IMG/VR virus record: IMGVR_UViG_3300010354_015069
Location: 1 to 50,067 of that record
Strand: one strand, 5' to 3'
Length of the DNA: 50,067 nt
Origin: a virus
Under the pieces are notes generated by a model, which saw nothing but the letters and a program-made list of their open reading frames with translations, was not told where the DNA came from and ran no database searches. This document shows, one piece after another, positions 8,960 through 16,312 of this stretch (position 1 is its first letter; every line of letters starts with the position of its first letter). Position numbers and translations under genes: made by a program.

Positions 8960-9421
8960 ATGAAAACTTACGAAGAATTTATTAGAGAAGCTTATAAAAA
9001 ATCTTATGGTGAAATTGATGAAGGATTGGGAACTTTAGCTAGTAGAGTAGGAAGATTTATTCCTGGATTGCAGACAGCTGCTGGTTTGGGACTTGCCGGA
9101 TATAGATTATATAAAGGAGATAAAACTGGTGCTGCTCTCGCTGCAGGTTCTGCTATTCCTGGACCTATTGGATGGGGATTTGCGGGTGCAGATATTGCCA
9201 GAGAAGTTGGCAAATATCAACAATCTCAAAAATCAGCAAAACCAAAACCACCAACATCACCAAAATCAGTAACTCCAACCACACCAAAACCATCAGGAAA
9301 AGTTTTATCAAAACTTGGTGGAGTTGAAGGAACTGGAGTTGGAAAAGAATTTGTTCCTACTAAAGGTGGATGGAAAGTAGGAGAAAAAGAAAGATACGAG
9401 AAATATAAAACAAAAGTTTAA
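8960..9421 (+). CDS. Internal-protein-like product with T4-type capsid-targeting sequence and hydrophobic glycine-rich core
   Basis: The N-terminus MKTYEEFIREA differs in only two positions from the capsid-targeting sequence MKTYQEFIAEA that I know from T4 internal proteins. Cleavage would fall after IRE. Next is a Gly/Ala-rich amphipathic and hydrophobic region (about residues 15-70: AAGLGLAGYRLY, GAALAAGSAIPGPIGWGFAGA) like a membrane-inserting hairpin. A Pro/Lys linker follows, then a C-terminal LGG-x3-G segment also found in the 9463 protein. The ATG at 8960 is preferred to a GTG one codon earlier. Inferred role: packaged and possibly injected protein acting at a membrane. Confidence 0.6.
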   Translation: MKTYEEFIREAYKKSYGEIDEGLGTLASRVGRFIPGLQTAAGLGLAGYRLYKGDKTGAALAAGSAIPGPIGWGFAGADIAREVGKYQQSQKSAKPKPPTSPKSVTPTTPKPSGKVLSKLGGVEGTGVGKEFVPTKGGWKVGEKERYEKYKTKV

Positions 9422-9426
9422 TATAT

Positions 9427-9434
9427 CATAAATA
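9427..9434 (+). promoter_or_regulatory. Late promoter-like box CATAAATA
   Basis: Seven of eight bases match TATAAATA; it lies 28 bases before the ATG at 9463, the same spacing as other late promoters here. Confidence 0.5.
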
Positions 9435-9462
9435 AGGTTATAGAACAATTAAGAATTACAAG

Positions 9463-10722
9463 ATGTCAATACAACTTACTGAAGAACAAATCTGGGAAGA
9501 AGTTGAAACTTGGGTAAATTCACTTGTAGAAGAAGGTTATGACTTAAGTGATTATACTTGGGAAGAGATGTATGAGGCATATTTAACTGAACTAAAAGGT
9601 GTTCCAGTTAGTTTTTTTGGACGTGCTGGACATCATATTTGGCAAGGTGCAAAACCAGTTGCAAAAAAAGTTTTATCTCAACTAGGAAAATTTGGTGTAG
9701 CAGGTGCAGTAGGTTTAACTGCTGATGAACTTTTAACTCGTGGAGCTGGAAGAGAATTAGTTGGTAAAGCATTACAACAAACCAGAAAACTTGGACCAGC
9801 ACTTAGAGGAGAACCTACAGATAGCGTAGGCACTGCTAAACCCAAACCTTCAGGAGAAACAGGTCAAATAATATCTGCCGCTGGTGGAAAAGGTGGTAAA
9901 GTTACAGTAGGTAAAGAATATGCTGCAACTTTAGGTGGTAAAAAGGGAACGGTAAAATATGATCCTTCTGGTAAAAAATCATTCACCGCACAATTAAACG
10001 CTTCATACGAGTATGATGCTTTTGACCTTATTCTTGAGTATCTCGCCTCACAGGGGCACGTAGAGACCTTAGACGAGGCACTTTATGTGATGATGGAGAT
10101 GGATGGTGAGGTCATTCAAGATATTGTTAGTGAAGCATATAATAATATTATTGTCTCTCATCTTTTAGATGAAGGTTATGCTGAAACACCAGAAGCAGCA
10201 GAAGTCATTATGGTGAATATGAGTGAAGACTGGAGAGAAAGTATTGTTGAGGATGGAGTAACTAATGTTCTTAAAGGATTTGGATATCCGGGTGCTATCG
10301 CAGCTTATGGACTTAATAGATTAAGTGGTGGAAGAATAGCTAAACCAGATCTAGAAGCACCAGCACCAAAACCAAAACCAAAACCATCAACATCTTTCAA
10401 TAGAGGAGGTGCTGGAGGATTAGTTACAACAGATAAAGAATATCGATCAAGACTTGGTGGTGTTTCGGGAAATTCATATACTGATGATAGAAACAATACT
10501 TATTTTAAACCTGATATTACATCTCCAAGTTGGCGTAGATCTGGTATGACGCCCAATATTAAATACCGATCTACTGGATATAATAATTATAACAGACATT
10601 TAGATTTGCCCCTAGGTCAAACAAAACTTGAACCTGGACAGGAAAAAAAAGTTCAAAGAACTTTTGGTGACAAACCATTGGTAAGACCTAGCATTTATGA
10701 TGATAAGAGGGATTTAAAATAA
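9463..10722 (+). CDS. Modular low-complexity protein with two repeated helical modules
   Basis: A 419-residue protein. Residues 5-40 repeat the EEQIWEEVETW module of the 7745 gene. Then come a Lys/Gly/Pro region, LGG-type short motifs (GKEYAATLGG, DKEYRSRLGG), a helical segment (ASYEYDAFDLILEYLASQG, about 182-200) and the widespread LLDEGYAETPEAAE module (about 230-262) ending SIVED. There is no separate MKTYxEFI-type start, but MYEA at 37-40 could serve as a prohead protease site. Inferred to be a virion-associated internal or scaffold-like protein. It ends 76 bases before a terminator. Confidence 0.6.
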   Translation: MSIQLTEEQIWEEVETWVNSLVEEGYDLSDYTWEEMYEAYLTELKGVPVSFFGRAGHHIWQGAKPVAKKVLSQLGKFGVAGAVGLTADELLTRGAGRELVGKALQQTRKLGPALRGEPTDSVGTAKPKPSGETGQIISAAGGKGGKVTVGKEYAATLGGKKGTVKYDPSGKKSFTAQLNASYEYDAFDLILEYLASQGHVETLDEALYVMMEMDGEVIQDIVSEAYNNIIVSHLLDEGYAETPEAAEVIMVNMSEDWRESIVEDGVTNVLKGFGYPGAIAAYGLNRLSGGRIAKPDLEAPAPKPKPKPSTSFNRGGAGGLVTTDKEYRSRLGGVSGNSYTDDRNNTYFKPDITSPSWRRSGMTPNIKYRSTGYNNYNRHLDLPLGQTKLEPGQEKKVQRTFGDKPLVRPSIYDDKRDLK

Positions 10723-10798
10723 TAAACATTTAATAACTACTTCTTAAACTAACATATTACTTTTTCAATAAATTGTTATAATATCTTAACATAACTTT

Positions 10799-10826
10799 AA
10801 GAGGTTCTTGACAGAACCTCTTTTTT
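10799..10826 (+). terminator. Rho-independent terminator
   Basis: GAGGTTCT / AGAACCTC stem with a four-base loop and six T residues. It lies between the plus-strand modular gene and the minus-strand endonuclease gene. The 10723-10896 gap otherwise holds no gene I can support. Confidence 0.8.
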
Positions 10827-10896
10827 ATTACTATAATACCTTTGTTGGGTTTGGAGATAAGGATTAGCTAAGTTACTTTAAGTTACTTAAAGACAC

Positions 10897-11316
10897 CTAT
10901 TCAAAACCCTTAAGAACTGAATTGTAAATATTCTCTACTTCACTATCAAAGAATTTACCTTCAATATTTGTATTATAATAACATTCATTCATTAAAACAT
11001 TACGAGTGAACTGTTCATAGGTTTCATAATAAGACATTGATTTCTTATGAGGGCAAATATAAAGTATTTCTCTTAAGAACTTATCCTTTCCTAATGTCTT
11101 TACGTCTTCTTTTAATTCATCACAAGAACCAAAATAATCTTTCCAGTTACTTTCTTTAGTTTTTCTACGACCAGTTTTACGATCCTTTTGTCTAGTCCAG
11201 AAGTGCTTTTTACCAATATATTTTCTTTGATTTTCTAAATTGGTTATACAATAAACAAAACCTTCCATATTCTTTGGTATTTCGCCAAAAGGTTGATTAT
11301 TATAAAACCAAGTCAT
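10897..11316 (-). CDS. GIY-YIG-like endonuclease of T4-type phages
   Basis: A 139-residue protein whose N-terminal half carries GFVYCITNLENQRKYIGKKHF, the GIY and YIG strands spaced as expected (VYC...KYIGKK). It continues with SNWKDYFGS, REIL and a Tyr/Glu helix YYETYEQF as in GIY-YIG nucleases. The catalytic Arg/Glu cannot be assigned with certainty. It is alone on the minus strand between plus-strand units, typical of a free-standing homing endonuclease. Confidence 0.65.
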   Translation of the reverse strand: MTWFYNNQPFGEIPKNMEGFVYCITNLENQRKYIGKKHFWTRQKDRKTGRRKTKESNWKDYFGSCDELKEDVKTLGKDKFLREILYICPHKKSMSYYETYEQFTRNVLMNECYYNTNIEGKFFDSEVENIYNSVLKGFE

Positions 11317-11403
11317 AAAAATAAATATTATTACTAATATTTAGATACTTGTCATGGGGATTTAATTGTGATAAAGTGAGATCATCTATTTGTTTTGTAA
11401 ATA

Positions 11404-11580
11404 ATGAAGCTTCATAATTTGCTTAGAATTTCAAATGATTGGGCTGTTGATCGCATACATACACTATGTGATAATCATCATTATGAGAATGCGTATGCAA
11501 TACAAAATGAATTTAGAGAATGGTTAGATCCTGAGATTGAAGAACATGATATTTTCTCATTAGAGTATATCGGAGATTAA
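11404..11580 (+). CDS. Small hypothetical protein (58 aa)
   Basis: ATG to TAA, two bases before the L,D-transpeptidase start, so the pair is probably co-translated. Composition is protein-like (MKLHNLLRISNDWAVD, FREWLDPEIEEHD) with an acidic second half. No motif recognised. A helper or regulator for the next gene is possible but unproved. Confidence 0.5.
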   Translation: MKLHNLLRISNDWAVDRIHTLCDNHHYENAYAIQNEFREWLDPEIEEHDIFSLEYIGD

Positions 11581-11582
11581 AA

Positions 11583-12095
11583 ATGATTGGACCAAAGAAA
11601 ACGCCAAAGGACTTTGGATTTAAAAAAGGTGATAGTCATTTAGTGGTGAATGATATTACCGAAAAAGTAAAGGCATTTAGTTTTGAAGGAAAGTTACTTT
11701 GGGAACTTCCAGCACTTGCAAGAGGGCAGGGAAGTGATTATGAATTTAAATTTTCAAATACTGATACTCCTCCTGGTCTTTATAGAATTGAAACTATTCA
11801 TAAAGATTATGAAAGAGTTGGAAAGACACCATCATATTCTAGAGAATTGAGGTCTTTTGGTTGGTATAGTTTTGATTTAATTGACCTTGAAAATCAAGAA
11901 GGAAAATATGGTCGTGGTGGAATTATGATACATGGTGGTGGAAGTGCTTGTGGTTGGCCGAAATGTTGGGATCCATATCAACCACTTTATTCTACTCACG
12001 GATGTATTAGAATGCATAACAAGGATCTCAAAGATTATATACTTCCTCTAACCAAAACTGGAATTGTTTATGTTTCAGTATATCAAGAAGGATAA
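11583..12095 (+). CDS. L,D-transpeptidase (YkuD family)
   Basis: Forms or exchanges 3-3 cross-links or attached groups on peptidoglycan using a catalytic Cys. The signature is clear: IMIHGGG near residue 120, then STHGCIRMHN near 138-147, matching the YkuD pattern H-x(14-17)-[S/T]HGC with the Cys as nucleophile. Length 170 equals a bare catalytic domain. No signal peptide or membrane segment is visible, so it must act after lysis, on entry, or by another route. It is flanked by GIY-YIG genes (10897, 12099), so it may be mobile cargo. Confidence 0.8.
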   Translation: MIGPKKTPKDFGFKKGDSHLVVNDITEKVKAFSFEGKLLWELPALARGQGSDYEFKFSNTDTPPGLYRIETIHKDYERVGKTPSYSRELRSFGWYSFDLIDLENQEGKYGRGGIMIHGGGSACGWPKCWDPYQPLYSTHGCIRMHNKDLKDYILPLTKTGIVYVSVYQEG

Positions 12096-12098
12096 TAT

Positions 12099-12866
12099 AT
12101 GATTACTTATATTGCCCGTAATATATCAAATGGAAAATTTTATATTGGAAGTACCTTAGATTTTGAGAAAAGAAAAAGACAACATTTATTATCTAAAGAG
12201 AATTATCCATTTCAAAATGCTCTAAGACAAAATCCAGATATATTTGAGTGGGAAATAATAGAAGATGAATCTAGTGAAAGAATCTTAGAACAATCTTTAT
12301 TGGATATGTGGTTTGGTAAAGAAATTTGTTATAATTTGAATTCAAAAGCAAATAATCCACCTATAGTTGATAAAGAAATAAATTATTCCAACGGAAAAAA
12401 TGTTGAAAATATGAAACTTGGATTTCATAATCCTGAATATAGAAATTCTAAAAAATATAAAAAAATGCAAATGGATACTGGAAAAAAATGTGCTGAATTG
12501 AAAATTGGTATTCATAGTGAAGAATATAAAAAATCTAATAGATCTAAAGAAGTCAGTAGTAATAATGGTAAAATTACTGGTAAAAGAAATTTTTTGAATA
12601 AAAAAGGTATTTTTGATCCAAATTATAAAAATTCTCAAAAATTTATAGAAGATACTAAAAAAAGATTGGAAAGAACAAAAGAAGTTTGTAGTAAATCAAT
12701 AATTATTATTGAACCTAATGGAAAAGAATATACTTTTTATTCTATGAATGATGCAGAGAGAAAACTTGGTATAAAGAATCAAACAATTTCTAGAACTGCT
12801 AAAAGAGGAACTGCAATAACTAAAGGAAAATGGAAAGGTTGGAAAGTCATTTATCAAGAGAGTTAA
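12099..12866 (+). CDS. GIY-YIG homing endonuclease, free-standing
   Basis: A 255-residue protein. The N-terminal GIY-YIG domain (residues 1-95) has TYIARNISNGKFYIGST, Arg in FEKRKRQH, and a later Glu in ERILEQSLL. The middle has NUMOD3-like basic repeats (NPEYRNSKKYKK, SEEYKKSNRSKE). The C-terminus has a NUMOD1-like helix-turn-helix (YSMNDAERKLGIKNQTIS). This is the usual layout of phage homing endonucleases. Its first domain resembles the endonuclease inside psbA intron 1. It lies 3 bases after the L,D-transpeptidase gene. Confidence 0.85.
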   Translation: MITYIARNISNGKFYIGSTLDFEKRKRQHLLSKENYPFQNALRQNPDIFEWEIIEDESSERILEQSLLDMWFGKEICYNLNSKANNPPIVDKEINYSNGKNVENMKLGFHNPEYRNSKKYKKMQMDTGKKCAELKIGIHSEEYKKSNRSKEVSSNNGKITGKRNFLNKKGIFDPNYKNSQKFIEDTKKRLERTKEVCSKSIIIIEPNGKEYTFYSMNDAERKLGIKNQTISRTAKRGTAITKGKWKGWKVIYQES

Positions 12867-12869
12867 GAT

Positions 12870-12877
12870 TATAAATA
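12870..12877 (+). promoter_or_regulatory. T4-type late promoter box TATAAATA
   Basis: Exact consensus 20 bases before the ATG at 12897. Confidence 0.7.
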
Positions 12878-12896
12878 ATTAAAAACTATTTGTAAG

Positions 12897-13574
12897 ATGA
12901 ATCAACAAGAATTACAAGGTCTTCAAGAAGCATATTTCAGTGTTTATAATCAACCTGAAGTTCTTAACGAATTTAATGTTGTAGATGTAGTTAGAAAAGC
13001 AGATACAAATATTAATACTGGTATTAATGCTCTTCGTGGTAAACTCGGTTTACCTCCTAAAAAATTTAGTACAGATTCTGTAAGAACTGAATTGCGTTCT
13101 AGAGGACCGGTCCTAGGACCTCAAACTCCATCTAGACCACTTCCAGAAGAAGCAGACCTCTACGACATCATCCTCTCACATTTACTTGATGAAGGATATG
13201 CTGAAACACCAGAAGCAGCAGAAGTCATTATGGTGAATATGAGTGAGGATTGGAGAGAGAGTATTTGTGAAGAACTTACTGGTGAAAGAAGAAAGATAGC
13301 AATCAAAAAAGGATTTAAACATCTTGCTACTGCAAGAGAAGGGTCGGCTGTAACACAAAATGCTGATAAAAATATGCCCACAAGGAGAGGTGGTAGTTCT
13401 GGGTTGAAGAGAAATCCAAATCGTTGGGGGAAACCGGGACCCATTAAACCTGGGCCTGGTGTCCTTAATAGGGATGACAGAGGTTCAGCTAATAAAGCAA
13501 ATAGGAGATTAGGTAAAAAAGTTAAAGATAATGAAAATAGATACTACTGGAATGATAAAGATCCTGATTTTTGA
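12897..13574 (+). CDS. Modular protein with capsid-targeting-like N-terminus and LLDEGYAETPEAAE module
   Basis: A 225-residue protein. N-terminus MNQQELQGLQEAYFSVY: LQE-A fits a gp21-type cleavage site at residue 11. The helical module DLYDIILSHLLDEGYAETPE to MSEDWRESICEE spans about 87-124. The rest is basic and disordered, rich in Arg, Lys, Gly and Pro. It has the same layout as the 21791 gene and shares long DNA identity with it in the module. Late promoter upstream, terminator downstream. I infer a DNA-binding internal virion protein. Confidence 0.65.
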   Translation: MNQQELQGLQEAYFSVYNQPEVLNEFNVVDVVRKADTNINTGINALRGKLGLPPKKFSTDSVRTELRSRGPVLGPQTPSRPLPEEADLYDIILSHLLDEGYAETPEAAEVIMVNMSEDWRESICEELTGERRKIAIKKGFKHLATAREGSAVTQNADKNMPTRRGGSSGLKRNPNRWGKPGPIKPGPGVLNRDDRGSANKANRRLGKKVKDNENRYYWNDKDPDF

Positions 13575-13597
13575 TCCCACTTCCTGAACAGACACAT

Positions 13598-13622
13598 AAG
13601 AGGGTCTCACCACCCTCTTTTT
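13598..13622 (+). terminator. Rho-independent terminator
   Basis: AAGAGGGT / ACCCTCTT stem with a six-base loop and T run, just after the 12897 gene and before the endolysin's late promoter. Confidence 0.8.
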
Positions 13623-13624
13623 AT

Positions 13625-13632
13625 TATAAATA
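13625..13632 (+). promoter_or_regulatory. T4-type late promoter box TATAAATA
   Basis: Exact consensus 21 bases before the endolysin ATG, consistent with late lysis gene expression. Confidence 0.75.
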
Positions 13633-13653
13633 ACTAAAAATTCTTATATAAGA

Positions 13654-14322
13654 ATGACTATTAAATTTACTGATGCTGCAAAGTTTTATGAAGAAACTCC
13701 AGAACAAAAAGCAGCATGGGAGTGGCTTCAGGCAACAATTCCTGATAATCTTTTAGAAGAATTTGCCGAAAAATATCGCAAAAAACCAGAAGTAAAATCA
13801 TTAATTACTAAGAAACAACTTTCTTATATTTGGTCCAGAAAAGAAAGTGAAATTTCTGATGCTGTAATTAATGATTTAAATCGCTGTTTGAATACATTTA
13901 AAATTAATACTAAATCAAGAATGAGACATTTTATTTCTCAAATTTCTCATGAGAGTGGTGGAGGTAAATGGATGAAAGAAATTGCCTCTGGTGATGCTTA
14001 TGAAGGAAGAAGGGATTTGGGAAATACTCAACCAGGAGATGGTAGAAAGTTTAAGGGTGGTGGATTTATTCAATTAACTGGAAGAGCAAATTATTCTGCT
14101 TTTGCTAAGTATATGAATGATTCAAGAATTATGGAAGGAGTCGATTATGTTGCATCAAAATATCCGGCAACGAGTGCTGGTTTTTGGTGGCATAATAACA
14201 ATATGAATGCATTATGTGATAAAAATCCTACAGTAGAGGAAGTAACTAGAAGAGTGAATGGTGGTTATAATGGAATTCTCGACAGACATCAGTATTATAA
14301 TAAATGTTGTTTTGTAATTTAG
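13654..14322 (+). CDS. Endolysin, glycoside hydrolase family 19 (chitinase-like)
   Basis: Cleaves glycan strands of peptidoglycan at lysis. The GH19 domain covers about residues 65-215. The first catalytic Glu is in [10 protein letters not shown] (about 101), the second in WMKEIASG, followed by [15 protein letters not shown] and [10 protein letters not shown], the family's best-known motifs. The usual GRG before FIQLTG reads GGG here. The C-terminus is short, ending KCCFVI. The N-terminal ~60 residues are a helical extension. No signal peptide, so a holin or other route is needed. The 3' end overlaps a minus-strand gene by 77 bases. Confidence 0.88.
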   Translation: MTIKFTDAAKFYEETPEQKAAWEWLQATIPDNLLEEFAEKYRKKPEVKSLITKKQLSYIWSRKESEISDAVINDLNRCLNTFKINTKSRMRHFISQISHESGGGKWMKEIASGDAYEGRRDLGNTQPGDGRKFKGGGFIQLTGRANYSAFAKYMNDSRIMEGVDYVASKYPATSAGFWWHNNNMNALCDKNPTVEEVTRRVNGGYNGILDRHQYYNKCCFVI

Positions 14323-14473
14323 TTTTCTTTTTACCTCTTTTAGAAGGTCTGCGAATAAATCTAAAAATTTCTGGTGGTTGAGTTTTTACTTTAGAGTTTC
14401 TGTTCTCACAAAACCAACCATCATTTGTGAATAGTCTAAAAAATAAAATTGCGATGAGAAATGCTTTTCTCAT
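14246..14473 (-). CDS. Small protein with N-terminal hydrophobic segment (75 aa)
   Basis: Last gene of the minus-strand operon, starting 18 bases after the stop of the 282-residue gene. The N-terminus [15 protein letters not shown] is signal- or anchor-like. The remainder is basic ([12 protein letters not shown]). Its end overlaps the endolysin gene tail-to-tail, which lowers confidence. Function unknown. Confidence 0.45.
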   Translation of the reverse strand: MRKAFLIAILFFRLFTNDGWFCENRNSKVKTQPPEIFRFIRRPSKRGKKKTKLQNNIYYNTDVCREFHYNHHSLF

Positions 14474-14491
14474 TTTTTTGTGTCTTAAATG

Positions 14492-15340
14492 TTAGTAATT
14501 TTTGATAATATTTTGTTTCCAATCTCTACTCATATTTTTCATAATATTCATTGCTGATTTTTTTGTATCAGCATAACCCTCATTAATTAAATGATTTAAA
14601 ATATAACTTTCAAATGTATAACCAGACCAATTATCACCTTTTTCTTTAGCATATTGTTGGAATAATTTTTTTTGTTCTGGTGTTAACTTGTTAATTTCTG
14701 ATTGAATTCTTCCTTTTGCGAAGGGATTATCTTTATTGGAATAACCTTGTTGGTAAAGTTTTTGTTGCTCTGGTGATAATGTTGGTGTTGTTGGTGGTTT
14801 TGGTGGGGTAGTAGTTGAAGTTGGTGGTTTAGACTGTCCTGCTGGAGGAGTTCCTACTTGTGGTTTAGGTTGTGTTGGAGCAGTTGTTCCTTTGACTGCA
14901 TTTGGGTTATTAACTAAACTTTGATTACCTTTTCCTAGTTTAGAAACATCTGTAGATTGAACCGAAGGTGTCATAGGCATTCTTGCTCTCATTTCTGGAG
15001 AAAGTAATGGATTATCTGATTGAGATGTTCCACGAATTCTTCTTTTTTCTGCTTCAGCGGCAGCAAGTTGTGGATTTGCTTTTGCCCATTGTGGATTGAT
15101 TGGACTTAATGGACGTGATTGACTTATTAGTGATGGCGATGATTTTGGTTCTTCTGGTGTTGGTTTAGGTGTTTGTATTGCTGGTGTTGGTTTAGGTCCA
15201 ATTCCAGGAACTGCTCCTTTAGCAGCAAGTTGAAAACCTAAAGTTGGGGAAGTCAGAGGTTTTGGTGGTGTAACTACTTCATTTAATTCATAAATGCTGT
15301 AATATGCTTCAAGTATAGTTTGATATTTTTTATCGTTCAT
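14492..15340 (-). CDS. Proline-rich modular protein with capsid-targeting-like N-terminus
   Basis: A 282-residue protein. N-terminus MNDKKYQTILEAYYSIY: ILE-A fits a gp21-type cleavage site and AYYSIY parallels AYFSVY and AYLSVY in the plus-strand relatives. A long Pro/Thr/Ser/Gln-rich disordered middle follows. The C-terminal helical module (SYILNHLINEGYADTKKS to MSRDWKQNII, about 240-280) is a diverged copy of the repeated module. Own late promoter at 15365-15358. Inferred internal virion protein. Confidence 0.65.
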   Translation of the reverse strand: MNDKKYQTILEAYYSIYELNEVVTPPKPLTSPTLGFQLAAKGAVPGIGPKPTPAIQTPKPTPEEPKSSPSLISQSRPLSPINPQWAKANPQLAAAEAEKRRIRGTSQSDNPLLSPEMRARMPMTPSVQSTDVSKLGKGNQSLVNNPNAVKGTTAPTQPKPQVGTPPAGQSKPPTSTTTPPKPPTTPTLSPEQQKLYQQGYSNKDNPFAKGRIQSEINKLTPEQKKLFQQYAKEKGDNWSGYTFESYILNHLINEGYADTKKSAMNIMKNMSRDWKQNIIKNY

Positions 15341-15356
15341 TTTTAAGGATTTTTAG

Positions 15357-15695
15357 TTATTTATAAATTTCTGCCATTTTTTCATCTAACATTTTTTGAT
15401 TAATTGAAACTGAATTTCCTTTTAGATATAAAGTTCCAAGCATTCTTCCATACTTATCTTCTTTTGTGGTTTCAATAATCCATTCACCATCAACTGATAA
15501 TTCTTTTTTTAACCATTCTTTTGCTGCCAATCCTCGTGTTTTCTCTTCTTCGTTGATTGTTTTTGTTTCAGCAGCATTAATTCCTTTCAGTCTAATTCTT
15601 TGAGTGATTGTAAGATTAAACCCTAAATCAATTTCAATATCTATTGTATCACCATCAACTATCTTTTTGATGGTTTTGATTTTGTATTGATACAT
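15357..15695 (-). CDS. Staphylococcal nuclease-like thermonuclease
   Basis: A 112-residue single-domain nuclease. It has VDGDTIDIEIDLGF (calcium-binding Asp residues), RIRLKGINAAE (catalytic Arg and Glu) and DKYGRMLGTLY (second catalytic Arg), in the order of the SNase family. It is predicted to cut DNA or RNA in a calcium-dependent way. No signal peptide, so probably cytoplasmic: host DNA breakdown or nucleotide salvage. It is in the middle of the minus-strand operon, overlapped at its start by a small membrane protein gene. Confidence 0.85.
   Translation of the reverse strand: MYQYKIKTIKKIVDGDTIDIEIDLGFNLTITQRIRLKGINAAETKTINEEEKTRGLAAKEWLKKELSVDGEWIIETTKEDKYGRMLGTLYLKGNSVSINQKMLDEKMAEIYK
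15358..15365 (-). promoter_or_regulatory. T4-type late promoter box on minus strand
   Basis: TATTTATA on the plus strand reads TATAAATA on the minus strand, 17 bases before the ATG of the 282-residue gene. It overlaps the last codons of the nuclease gene, so this gene can be driven apart from the rest of the operon. Confidence 0.65.
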
Positions 15696-15795
15696 TTTCT
15701 TGAAAATCTAAACGTAAAATTTTGTAAATCCAAATTGCAACGCCAATTAATCCAATACCTAATAAGATATTTACACTCCACACTGGATCAGTCAT
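15655..15795 (-). CDS. Small single-pass membrane protein (46 aa)
   Basis: Starts with an ATGA overlap to the upstream 64-residue gene and ends inside the start of the nuclease gene. The sequence has a clear membrane segment (VNILLGIGLIGVAIWIY, residues about 8-24) and a polar tail. The coupling on both sides supports translation. Function unknown. Confidence 0.5.
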   Translation of the reverse strand: MTDPVWSVNILLGIGLIGVAIWIYKILRLDFQENVSIQNQNHQKDS

Positions 15796-15986
15796 AGTTT
15801 TCCCTCTTGTTTATGTATCCACGTTTTCAACTCGTGCAAATATTGCCTAAGTTCATCTGCTTTTTGTAAGTGCCAAATATCACCACTCTTAAAGTATTCA
15901 TGAGTATGATTATCTATTGCTTTAAGAATGTTGTGTATGGGTGCATTCCAAGGTTCACGAGTTGGAGTGTTCCATTCCCTTGGCAT
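15792..15986 (-). CDS. Conserved-looking small phage protein (64 aa)
   Basis: Starts MPREWNTPTREPWNAP, rich in Trp and Pro, then a helical part (HLQKADELRQYLHELKTWIHKQE). I recall MPREWNTP-type proteins as common in cyanophages, without known function. Six bases separate its start from the stop of the lysine-rich gene upstream. Confidence 0.65.
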   Translation of the reverse strand: MPREWNTPTREPWNAPIHNILKAIDNHTHEYFKSGDIWHLQKADELRQYLHELKTWIHKQEGKL

Positions 15987-15992
15987 GATACG

Positions 15993-16109
15993 TCACCTTT
16001 TCTTACCACCATTTTTTGCTTTTTTCGCAGTAGCATTTCCTTGATTCTGTTTAGATTGCTGTTTTCCACCAGCAGAACCTTTTTTACCTTTGTTAGGTGA
16101 TTTTGCCAT
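15993..16109 (-). CDS. Lysine/glycine-rich microprotein (38 aa)
   Basis: First gene of the minus-strand operon. The sequence is almost only Lys, Gly, Asn, Gln, Ala and Ser (MAKSPNKGKKGSAGGKQQ, ending NGGKKR). Very basic and disordered, suited to nucleic-acid binding. I recall similar peptides in cyanophages. Reading continues into the MPREW gene with a 6-base gap. Confidence 0.6.
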   Translation of the reverse strand: MAKSPNKGKKGSAGGKQQSKQNQGNATAKKAKNGGKKR

Positions 16110-16154
16110 TAGAGGCACTTATAGGTGACATTATTATTTAGTTAAACCAATGGG

Positions 16155-16183
16155 TTGACATTAGAAATTGTATGTGGTAAAGT
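16155..16183 (+). promoter_or_regulatory. Sigma70-like promoter upstream of lysozyme-like gene
   Basis: TTGACA at 16155-16160, a 17-base spacer and TAAAGT (16178-16183) as a weak -10. It would drive the plus-strand genes from 16226 on. The 16110-16225 gap holds nothing else I can support. Confidence 0.4.
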
Positions 16184-16225
16184 CAAATATCCTCATAATT
16201 CCTAAATATTAGATTATTATGAATT

Positions 16226-16312
16226 ATGTGGACCGAGAGCTGGGGGTATCAGTCTTTAGATAGACAACGTGCGATGATATCAAAGCCCAGATGTAGAGTT
16301 CAATTTATTTAA
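16226..16312 (+). CDS. Possible 28-residue leader peptide
   Basis: ATG to TAA ending exactly at the base before the lysozyme-like gene's ATG. Protein MWTESWGYQSLDRQR... has two Trp and no low-complexity bias. It could be a translationally coupled leader peptide, or chance. Low confidence. Confidence 0.3.
   Translation: MWTESWGYQSLDRQRAMISKPRCRVQFI

Noticed and set aside
12342-12638. A 98-residue minus-strand frame inside the 12099 endonuclease gene
   Set aside because: Phe/Ile-rich shadow of an AT-rich lysine-rich gene; no ribosome site or motif.
12099-12866. The 12099 endonuclease as an intron-borne gene
   Set aside because: The neighbours on both sides are complete genes and no group I core elements were seen, so it is treated as free-standing.
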